A stretch of 64,000 bases of DNA from Hormiphora californensis (Eukaryota; Ctenophora; Tentaculata; Cydippida; Pleurobrachiidae): the NCBI GenBank assembly GCA_020137815.1, contig CM035350.1, forward strand, positions 62,001-126,000, given 5' to 3'. A model generated the notes under the pieces. It had not been told where the DNA came from, made no database searches, and was given only the letters and a program-made list of their open reading frames with translations. Made by a program: the position numbers and the translations under genes. Shown in pieces: positions 10,167-18,987 of the stretch (position 1 is its first letter; the number at the start of each line of letters is the position of its first letter).

Positions 10167-10854
10167 TTAATTTTGGATCGCAGAACAAGAAACCTCATGA
10201 AAATTTCTATTTGAAGCATGTGTAAAAGTTTTCCCACAGTGAGAACATGCAAATGGTTTCTCGCCAGTGTGTGTCTTCATATGTGCCTTCAATCACAGAC
10301 AATCACAGACTCCTTCTTTGCTTCTTGCACCGATCTGGAGTCTTTTTATGTTTGTTGAGGTCAGAAGATGTTGTGAATGCATTCCCACATTTATCACATA
10401 TGAAAGATTTAATTCGACGATGTTTGTAATTTTCATGGTTGGTCAAATCACATTTTATTAAATGACATCGAACAATCACCACACTGGAACTCTTTTGCTG
10501 GGTGTGCAGTTTTAATGTGCTCGTCCAACTCTGCTTTAGGTAATCTGAGTCCACAATGTTTAACATGGCACCGAGATACATTAGTGTGACACACCATTTT
10601 GTGTGTTTGCAAGTTATCCTTGAGGCCAAAGCTTTTTTCACACTCCTCACACAAGTGTGTGCTTTGATACCACTGTGGACCAGATCGTGGCGAGTAAGAT
10701 GTGAAGCTTTCTCAAAAGCCATGTGACAGACATCACAGAAGTGTTTTCTATCAGGATGGTCGTCTTGAATGTGCTGATACAAGTCCTTCTCAGATGACTT
10801 CCAAACTGCACACCGCCTGATTTTACACTGGAATTGCCCTGGAAGTGCAGTATC
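10167..10854 (-). pseudogene. C2H2 zinc-finger exon with several frame breaks
   Basis: The exon starts at an acceptor (TTTCAG at 10855) and reads through about six C2H2-type fingers: QCKIRRCAVW...HIQDDH, FCDVCHMAFE...HDLVH, CEECEKSFGL...HKMVCH, CHVKHCGLRL...HIKTAH, FICDKCGNAF...[18 protein letters not shown]...HEVSC. The frame changes near 10650, 10455 and 10300, each time continuing into another finger. The product was therefore once, or truly is, a continuous zinc-finger protein. Upstream exons were not found. This is either a pseudogene or an error-containing consensus. Confidence 0.65.
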
Positions 10855-10866
10855 CTGAAATTAGAA

Positions 10867-10898
10867 AGTTGATTAGATACACGTTTCATACCCACCAA
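10867..10898 (+). mobile_element. Short copy of a retroelement 3' end
   Basis: A 31-bp stretch starting GTTGATTAGATACACGTTTC is identical to sequence directly before an (ATT)n tail at about 32940-32992. This suggests a severely truncated insertion of the same element next to the zinc-finger exon. Confidence 0.5.
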
Positions 10899-12189
10899 AA
10901 AACAACATGACTTTTAACTAGACCAAAAAACAAAAGAAATGTGTTTGGAACACCAGTGGCCTTTTGTCGATACTTGACGCTGCGGGAAATGATTCGTGTC
11001 ATGTATCCAAATAAACCATGGGCGGAAAAGAGACCAAATTACCCTCCCCTAACGGGATGGAATGGTAGTGATGTGGTGCTGAACTGAGCTTCGCTCTTCT
11101 TGGCGCCATATCACTGCAAGCCCGATCAGTCAACCTCCGCGTCGGTCCATCCTGGAAACGTACTCTGCGTGTGTGGTCCGGTTTTTTGCTCGCGGTTGGG
11201 TGGTCTTTGGCCTTGTTATGGGTGGTCGTGTTCCTGGTTCCGGCCGGGATGGGCTCTCTGTCTTGGCGGGGACTGGGGTGCGGTCGTCTTGGGCGGGGTC
11301 GGGGTCTTCCCTGTCCGTCGGGCGGGGGATCGGGCTGTGTGCGTGTTGTGCGGCTAATGACTGCGGACGTGAGCTGCTTTCTCCCATTAAGGGGGTAAAT
11401 TAAACGCCAGAGAACTAGCCTCGCTCAATATTGGCAACCGAGGGCCTCTGCCTTGTAGGCATGCCTGTTGACCCGGCAGCTGTAGCCTTTAAGACAGCCC
11501 TTCAGTCCAACATACCATTGGTAGGACGGAGGTTACCTTCTCTCGCAAAAAATAGGGGTTATTCCCCTGGGGAACCTCTGCCCAAATTTTTGCCACATAC
11601 TACCTTTGCAATATCTCGCAAATTAAAAATCAAATATTCCACTGTACGGACTACTATACTGCTGGAAAACCTACTACAGGCTACCCAAACTAAACCAAAG
11701 AAGTGTTAGTTTTTGATTCCGAAAATATGCCTAAATTCAAATTTCTCTCTCAGTCCTAGATGTCCTTGCAAACACAGCAAATAATATATGTACTCCAATC
11801 TGCTTCAGATTGAGAGATAAGGATATGTGATCCGTAAAGCCTACTCACAGGAGGGTGCGAAGATACTTTTATAGAGCTAAATACATCACCCGAGTATCCG
11901 ATAATGGATAAAGCAATGATCATCCTTATCGTAGTCCCGTAAATAGGAAGATGAACTAATCAAATAACACCACAAGCCACTACGCGATATCAACCACCGA
12001 GATTGTAGTTTAAATTAAGGCCTAGCGGCCTCCTAATCGCATTTAACAAATACACTAATAATGACAGGCTAGACAACCACTCGGCACATATCTCCCCCTA
12101 TAGCAACCTACATGACACTGTTTTCGTAAGCCCCGCAACAGTTGAGTACCACTTCTACTACTCCTCCTCGCACCAGTCCACATGGTACG

Positions 12190-12630
12190 CAAACCACTGT
12201 GTACCACCGCGAGTGACCCAGACACAATTGGCACTCCGGCCGGTGACCTAGTCACAATTGGAACACCGCCAGTGATCCAGTCGCAATTGGAACCCCGCCA
12301 GTGACCCAGTCGAAATTAGCACCCTCGCCAGTGACCCAGTCACAGTTGGCACCCCTGTCACACATGACACATTAGACAAACTATAATCCCCCTAACAACC
12401 TACATGACACTGTTTCTGAAGACCAGCAACTACTACTCCTACTACTCCTCCTCACACCAGCTCACATGGTATGCAAAACATTGTATACTACCGCCATTGA
12501 CCCGGTCACCGCCAGTGACCCGGTCATTTTTGGCACCCCCGCCAGTGACCCAGTCACAATTGGCAACCCGCCAGTGACCTAGTCACAATTGGCACCCCCG
12601 CCAGTGACCTAGTCACAATTGGCAACCTAA
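12190..12630. repeat. Approx. 29-bp minisatellite with CAATTG core
   Basis: Degenerate units built on CGCCAGTGACCCAGTCACAA followed by TTGGCACCC appear in two clusters (12190-12360 and 12490-12630). They are separated by a related duplicated block around ACCTACATGACACTGTTT. It lies inside the 3.1-kb element. Confidence 0.75.
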
Positions 12631-13403
12631 CCTCGCATGGCAAAATGTAGCCTAGACAATTGCAATCTCCCCGCCAAAATCTATGATCTGAAGAGTATTC
12701 ACGAATACGAAGGGGAAATACTTATGGTGTTAATATGATCGATGAGAGCCCGTGACCACCGGGCAGGTCGAGGTCAACAGGACCACCTACGACCAGACAA
12801 CTCTGGAGACATTAGAAAACGCAAAGAGCCTCCTCTGGAAGCTGATACTTAGCAAATGCTTGCCAGTTTGAATCAATTTAATGCTACCGCTATTGGAAAA
12901 TAGTAGTCCGGACTCCCAGGCCGTAGGCAGATCTGTCATACTAAGGGTACCGACCCAAAGCCTGAGATGTGTAAGATACGTTGTCAGCGACACTGTAGTC
13001 CGCCACGGTGAACCATCGTTACATCGTATCCGGCAACCCACCTACCTCTACAGTTGCTTGCAACAGTAGTAACCAGAGACCAGTCACTCGGACAGGTAAA
13101 TTCCGCCACTGTCCATGTAATAGACAGGCGTCGACTTCCTTCGTATGCAATACCTTTCTTGCGGTGCCAAACAGGGCCGGGGGGAACTCAGCGGGCAGCG
13201 TGGAGGGGGGAGTAAGATCCCCTATCCCCTCTGCGCGGTCTGCTGGGCGAACCCAGGCTCGACCTGGAGAACACCGACACGTGACCTTTTTGTGTGGGGA
13301 CATGTGGCGAGAGGTGAATTCCTAGGGACCGGCTGTTCGGTCTTACAGGACAGCTAAGTGGGTCGGAATGTTGGGAGGTGCTAAACACACACACACACAC
13401 ACA

Positions 13404-14070
13404 CCCTCCCCTAACAGTGATTCGTGTCACATATCCAACTAGACTATATAATGCATAGGCGGTAGATAGACGGAAGTAGAGAGGTGAGAGTGAGAGATCA
13501 GAATCATGGACGACTAATCAAGTATGGTATCACTTATCATAATATTATCCTCTAATGAAAGGCAGTAACCTATAATTTCACCTAATCGGTCCCGATACGT
13601 GATTACTGATTTTCTACCGCTATTCGCCAATAGTCTTTATTGTATTGATCCACGATTTAGTAGAGCGGAATCACACACGATACTATGATAGGTGAGCAAA
13701 GTGGTTGGGTGGTTCACCTGTCATTGTGCTCATGCTACACGCTCAATCAATGGATCTACCCTACCTCATTAGACCAACACTCTCAGTAGTATTATAGTTA
13801 CTGACTACCTCTACTGAATCGTGGATCGATACGGAAATACTAAGGGAGTATATTATATATCGGTAGAGAATCACGTATCGGGACCAATGAGGTTTCATTG
13901 TCAATTGGTAACCGCTTTTCATTAGTGGATACCATCGTACGTGATATCACACTCCTTTTATTTAGTTGTCCATGATTCTGATCTTCACTCTCCGTCAGTT
14001 CTCATCTTGGTCTCTTTATTGCCTATAGTCTAGTTGGATACGTGACACGAATCACTATTAGGGGAGGGTA
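13404..14070. repeat. Approx. 665-bp interrupted palindrome
   Basis: The left arm begins CACCCTCCCCTAACAGTGAT and the right arm ends ATCACTATTAGGGGAGGGT. Many internal matches are symmetrical about 13737 (e.g. TCCCGATACGTGATT against AATCACGTATCGGGA). It forms the right half of the 3.1-kb element and resembles an internal foldback copy. Confidence 0.7.
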
Positions 14071-14354
14071 ATTTGGTCTCTTTTCCGTCCATGGTTCATT
14101 TGGATACATGACACGAATCATTTTAATTGGGGGAGGGTGATTCAGTCTCTCTACCGCCTATGGTAGAGACCGATACGTGAAACGAAACACTATTAGGGGA
14201 GGACGATTCGGTGTATGTGCCGCTTTAGTCTAGTTGGATACGTGATCCATTGCAGCCTTTTTTGCAGCCTTTTATTGCAGCCTTTTATTGTGGGGTAAAA
14301 ATGGGGTTAGAGAAGGGAGAAACGAAGGGTTTTTTGTGAAGAACACTAACTAAG

Positions 14355-14960
14355 TCCTATCGTCTAAGCGAGTTAAAACAAATAACTTGCCATTTTGATC
14401 GTAATTAACAGTGACAGATAGAGCAGATTGCGTAAATCGATTCCAGTCATCAGTTCCATCAGTTGTAGCCACTCGACAGAAAATGTGGCCTGTGAATCTT
14501 TCCCAAAATTAATGGTCGTCGTCCCGAAATATTCCGACTTGATGCCCCCTGCAGCCTGCATGCATGAAAATTAACCATCAGTTGATAAAGTATTATTGAA
14601 TGAGTTTTACATTTAATTCCATTTACAAAACTAACCCACCTTATACGAGACTTTCCCAGAAATACTTGTGCTGAGTACTTGAGTAACATGTTTGGAGTAG
14701 TTCTTGGTAAACTGAGCCAGTTCCACTCCAGAAGGTTTGGATACCTCGTCTCTCTCATCGAGGTCTATTCGTGGTCAAAGAATCAATAGGAGGTTGCTCA
14801 ATTATATACCTAATCAATTCGTCAACCACTGACTCCTGGCGTAAGGGAGGACTTAGCGGCACCTGCCTGCATTTCAGTTCAGAATACCAATAGGCAGCAA
14901 ACTCATCCTTACTGCCATCTTTGGTAAATCGCCAGTCACTACTGTCTTCGTCGCTGCTGA
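14355..14960 (-). pseudogene. Partial gene copy A of an unidentified family
   Basis: Exon-like segments, in transcription order: about 14770-14960 (SSDWRFTKDGSKDEFAAYWY...), then about 14641-14766 (SKPSGVELAQFTKNYSKHV... to SGKVSYK before a GT donor), then 14355-14558 (AAGGIKSEYFGTTTINFGKD...). Compared with copy B, the last segment lacks one base near 14434 and loses frame; the first two also disagree in frame. An upstream exon may lie at 15040-15110 (KVYSRKRPKSTPVYN). The protein family is not recognised. The FSVEWL...NYDQNGK pattern faintly recalls the end of a RAD9-type clamp domain, but this is not strong enough to name it. Confidence 0.5.
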
Positions 14961-15164
14961 AACAATTACAACATTATGAATGGACACAGGACAGCATCTC
15001 AAATATGATATTATTCCATAAAAGATTTCTATCTTACCTATTTTCATGTGACGTGCTGTTATAGACTGGTGTACTTTTAGGCCGTTTTCTACTATACACC
15101 TTCTGGAAGAAAAAATACTGTCATAAATAACATATTTAACATTTAACTCCTTCTTGTTTAACAT

Positions 15165-15507
15165 ACTTGAGTAACATGTTTGGAGTAGTTTTTAGTAAAT
15201 TGAGCCAGTTCCACTCCACCGGAACATCCGCCAGATCCCCTCCTCCTCCTCCTCCTCCTCCCCCACCAGCCGGTACTAACTGATAGCTTGTTGTTGCTGC
15301 ACCGCTCTTCCTCGGTGTGGAACAATCGAATCCTGATTGCTGTTCCTCCAAAGGAGGTAAGTCTTGGTGGATTTTGGAAATCTGCTCACGTTTTGGAGAG
15401 GATTCAGGCGTGGCAAAAGGGTCCTTGGATGCGGGTTCGCTTAGGTCTTGATAAACTCTTGAAACCGCAGCCGTCATACATGTTTTGTATAGCCTAGATC
15501 GAGACAA
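15165..15507 (-). pseudogene. Partial gene copy C, with poly-glycine
   Basis: Reads VYQDLSEPASKDPFATPESS..., then TTSYQLVPAG and a run of about ten Gly (GGA/GGT codons at about 15234-15262). After a one-base frame change it reads SGGVELAQFTKNYSKHVTQV, the same block found in copies A and B. The 3' exon is missing. Lies between copies A and B on the same strand. Confidence 0.5.
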
Positions 15508-15589
15508 CGAGTTTAAGACCCATGCCGCGGCCGTAAAAATGGGGTTAGAGAAGGGAGAAACGAAGGGGTTTGTTTGTGAAGAACACTAA

Positions 15590-16062
15590 CTAAGTCCTAT
15601 CGTCTAAGCGAGTTAAAACAAATAACTTGCCATTTTGGTCGTAGTTAACAGTGACAGTTAGAGCAGATTTCTGTAAATCAATTCCAGTCATCAGTTCCAT
15701 CATTTTTAGCCACTCAACAGAAAATGTGGCTTGTATATCTTTCCCAAAATGAATGGTTGTCGTCCCGACATAGTCCGACTTGACACTCCCTGCAGCCTGC
15801 ATGCATGAAAATCAACCGTCAGTTGATAAAGTCAATTCAAATGAGTTTTGGGTTGTATTAACTAACATTTAATTCCATTTACAAAACTAACCCACCTTAT
15901 ATGAAACTTTCCCAGAAATCTTTGTGCTGTAAGGTACTTGATGCTGTTGAGTCACATGTTTGGAGTAGTTCTTAGTGAACTGGGCCAGCTCCACTCCCGA
16001 GGGTTTGCATACCTCGTCTCTCTGATCGAGAGGATCTATCTCATCGATAGAACAATCAGAAT
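15590..16062 (-). CDS. Partial gene copy B: two intact 3'-terminal exons
   Basis: Exon 15896-16062 (acceptor CAG; DEIDPLDQRDEVCKPSGVEL...SGKVSYK) joins in phase 0 to exon 15590-15796 (AAGSVKSDYVGTTTIHFGKD...LTRLDD, then stop). This is the only copy of the three with an undamaged end, so it may be the 3' end of the active gene. Upstream exons were not found before the F-box gene at 16447. Function unknown. Confidence 0.5.
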
Positions 16063-16446
16063 CTGAAAAGTTATTGTTTAATGGATCATGACCCTTTCTG
16101 CGGTATGGAGCAGTGTTTAAATAATTTATGGGGACCCACTATGGGAACCCCTTTTTATTGTATAAAACAGTTTTACAAAAGGTTTACAAATATGTATTAA
16201 TATAATGAGTTTAACCCTTTACTTCCAATTTAACAAATGCTAATTTTTCACTGCAGTGGCTAGTAGTGGCTCGGTAGTTAGATCGTCTATTTTTGACATC
16301 TTTCTAAATAGGAAGATATGAAAGAAAAGAGGTTAAATTGGGGTTGGTAGGGAGCCTTTATCTATGGGGTATGTGGGAAATTATTTGGAATACGCTTCAA
16401 AAATGATACAACTCGTCTCTTATTTCAAATAAAAATAATTTGTTAC
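16063..16446. other. Gap between F-box gene 1 and gene copy B
   Basis: AT-rich sequence with no ORF or repeat recognised. It must contain the 3' UTR of F-box gene 1 and possibly introns or upstream exons of copy B. Confidence 0.4.
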
Positions 16447-18345
16447 TTAGGTAAACGAGAACACATTTCCATTTAAAATGATAAACTTAGGAACACACGC
16501 GGGATCAACTATTATTTTCTTCTTTCCGGAGATATAGCAATAGAGACCAATTTCCAGTTTAGGTGTACAGCGTTCTTCTACAGTTAGTAGCTCTAAGAAT
16601 TTTCCAGTCAGTTTTTTACAATAGTAAAGATCTATATGTTTCAGATTCTTCAGATGAGAAATAATAAACGCTAGCTCACTGTTCAAGATGTCACAGTTGT
16701 ACAGAGTGAGGCTTGTCAAGGATTTACAGAATGAAAGATGGGCGATGTTCCTTCCATTTGCAAAGATTTTGAGGTTCCGAACTCTTGACATGAGACGAAA
16801 TGCGTCGATACCTGGATTATATAAACCAGAGCACATGTACCGCAAATCGAGGTTGTGAATCTTTGGGCACATCTGCATTATTTCAGGAAGACATCTTTTC
16901 GTAGAAATTGAGAAACGACTACAAGATAATTCCTGCAGATTCGGCATTCGAGCAAGAAGACTCAATAATTGTGATGATAAGTCGGGATCTGGCATGCCAA
17001 ACTTTCTATGCAGCGACAAATGGGTTAGTTTAGGGAACACTGACAGTTGATGAAACTTGCTGATCTTCAGAAAATCACAGGGAAGCGTCAGCTGCTCCAG
17101 AGAATCACTAAAAGCAAGCAGAATCTTTAATATCGTTTCGTTCTCAACTTTGGGGAAGAATCCCTCGAAAGTTATCCGCTCGATAGGAATTCCTTGTAGC
17201 GTTTCAACGATAGACTCCCCTGTTACATTTTTACATCGATGAAGACTTAATCTTCTTAGGTTAGGCATTCTGGATAGCAAACTTTCCAACAATTTCTCGT
17301 CCAAGTTTTGACATTCCCGAAGTTCAAGATTCTCCAGGTTGTTGAAATGTGGTAACGGAGTAGAGTCGACCAGAAACGATCCCCTAAGACTTAACCGCTC
17401 CAATGTTCCTGGGACACCTCCGAGGATTTTGTTAATTTCAACTGTAGGTAGATGCCTTCCAGTGAAATAATCCTTCATGCCAAAGAGGTTCAAGGAAAGT
17501 TCACGAAGAGGAAGTTTCTTCAAAATACTGGAAAACTTTTCCACTGAATAGAAATCCGTGTCTCCTAAAAGAAGATTTTGAAGAAAGGTCTGGTTTGAAA
17601 TGATTTCACAAATTGGATCCTCGGCACCGTGCTGATTTCGGTCGTTGTTTATATCAAGACTTTCGAGTGTACTCGGCAGGTAAACAGCGGCAGCATGTGC
17701 AAAAGCTATGGACAATGTTTTACACTCCAAACGCAGTGACTTAACATTCGGTACTTTGTTTAGAGCCGCTAAGTTATCCATTGAAACTTCGCATTGTACG
17801 TCCTCCACAATTCCATTAAAGGTTTGTAAAGCTTCGACAATGTTCTTTTCCGAACAAGTAATGGATTTCCATGAGTTTTTGTAAAATATCGGTTGTGTTT
17901 GCGTGGATTTTGCAGGTGTGAATTCTATCGATCGAACCGACCGCAGAGCGTCTCTGGACAGGTTGTACCATAGCTTGCAGACCTTGTTACATTTCAGCAA
18001 CTCAAGAGGGTCTAGGAAAGTAAAAATTTGAAGAATCACTTCATTTGGTAGCTGATGAAGACTCGGTTCTCCCTCAACCATCCTTTCCATCGTGAACTCT
18101 GCATATAGTAGAGACTTTGCTTGATCGTCAACACCGGAAGCACTTTTGGATTTTCGTGAACGCAACAATACCGTTGACAGTTCAGACCAAGTTCTGGAAA
18201 CAGCACGACAGTTCAGGAGATCAGGTGAGTCCAAATAGCGAAAAATGAACAGGAGAACTTCGCCGGGTAGATAATTGAAGGGAGACTTGTTCAATCGAGG
18301 TCTTTTACTGAGTGGCTCGGTATTTTCTTCATCATCTTTTGACAT
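16447..18345 (-). CDS. F-box/LRR protein with two F-boxes (paralogue 1)
   Basis: Single-exon ORF of 632 codons. An NLS-like KRPRLNKS near residue 15 is followed by a first F-box (about residues 23-60; YLPGEVLLFIFRYLDSPDLL). A second follows (about 96-135; QLPNEVILQIFTFLDPLELL, then CKVCKLWYNLS-type end). The rest is leucine-rich repeats (e.g. LESLDINN, LERLSLRG, LENLELREC, LRRLSLHRC). F-box/LRR proteins present substrates to SCF (SKP1-CUL1) ubiquitin ligases: the F-box binds SKP1 and the LRR arc binds the target. Two F-boxes in tandem are unusual. The absence of introns, next to spliced neighbours, may point to a retrocopy origin. The start ATG and about 45 bp upstream are nearly identical to paralogue 2. 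Confidence 0.9.
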   Translation of the reverse strand: MSKDDEENTEPLSKRPRLNKSPFNYLPGEVLLFIFRYLDSPDLLNCRAVSRTWSELSTVLLRSRKSKSASGVDDQAKSLLYAEFTMERMVEGEPSLHQLPNEVILQIFTFLDPLELLKCNKVCKLWYNLSRDALRSVRSIEFTPAKSTQTQPIFYKNSWKSITCSEKNIVEALQTFNGIVEDVQCEVSMDNLAALNKVPNVKSLRLECKTLSIAFAHAAAVYLPSTLESLDINNDRNQHGAEDPICEIISNQTFLQNLLLGDTDFYSVEKFSSILKKLPLRELSLNLFGMKDYFTGRHLPTVEINKILGGVPGTLERLSLRGSFLVDSTPLPHFNNLENLELRECQNLDEKLLESLLSRMPNLRRLSLHRCKNVTGESIVETLQGIPIERITFEGFFPKVENETILKILLAFSDSLEQLTLPCDFLKISKFHQLSVFPKLTHLSLHRKFGMPDPDLSSQLLSLLARMPNLQELSCSRFSISTKRCLPEIMQMCPKIHNLDLRYMCSGLYNPGIDAFRLMSRVRNLKIFANGRNIAHLSFCKSLTSLTLYNCDILNSELAFIISHLKNLKHIDLYYCKKLTGKFLELLTVEERCTPKLEIGLYCYISGKKKIIVDPACVPKFIILNGNVFSFT

Positions 18346-18382
18346 GCTCTAAAGAGGGAAATAAAACTTGAGGTGAGGAGTG

Positions 18383-18632
18383 TAGGGTGTTGGATTTAAA
18401 AATCAATTTTTTGTACCTCATCTTACTAGATGGAATTTTTAACGCTGATTCCGAATCTGTCAAAATTTTTGATCTACGAGCATGTCTTCAGGTGTAACCG
18501 TGCTCCTAAATGAACTTGACTGTGCGCTGCGTTCCATTGCTAACACTATGATACACTATCACGTGATCATGTCACGTGCTCTCTCCCCAACCCAATTAGT
18601 AGTGCTCGCGATCTTACACACGAGCGCGTCAC
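18383..18632. repeat. Left arm of a 250-bp inverted repeat
   Basis: Runs from TAGGGTGTTGGATTT to GAGCGCGTCAC. Its reverse complement is at 24764-25014 with only a few differences. The pair brackets the transposase-like gene, about 6.6 kb outer to outer. The arm begins about 40 bp upstream of F-box gene 1, so it lies in its promoter. Confidence 0.9.
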
Positions 18633-18987
18633 TTGAGACCTGTGGAAACATCTCTCTCCAGCTGTAGGCTGTAGGTGAGAGATGTTTTTAACTTTCTATC
18701 CGAAATTCCGAGATTAAGGAACGTATTAATTTGAAGGGAATATGAGAATATGAAAGGCCAAGAATTTTAGAACAGAAAACAGACGCATCATGAAACTTCA
18801 TAGAAGCTAAATAGTATGTTTCCGGCTGAACATTTGTGGATATATATCTCAGATATAAAATACAATGGTCCTGTGTAGAATAAAATTACTTGAACATTGG
18901 TCTGCACCCTAGAAGTTAAACTTGCTATTTCATCTCAATATGATCAGTCAGTGGTCATAACTTCACATATTCCAAATACAAATTGTC

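Larger units (their letters stand above)
10987..14123. mobile_element. 3.1-kb element with 66-bp terminal inverted repeats, no evident gene
   Basis: The left end (10987-11052) and right end (14058-14123) are reverse complements with two mismatches over 66 bp (core TTAGGGGAGGGTAATTTGG). The right side carries further diverged copies of the same 60-70 bp unit up to about 14245, and one inverted inside near 13404. The interior holds a GC-rich block (11100-11400), a minisatellite (12190-12630) and a long palindrome (13404-14070). No conserved transposase was recognised. No clear target duplication. Confidence 0.65.

Noticed and set aside
11100-11403. Overlapping GC-rich ORFs in three frames
   Set aside because: Open frames expected from high GC; no domain, splice support or conserved frame.
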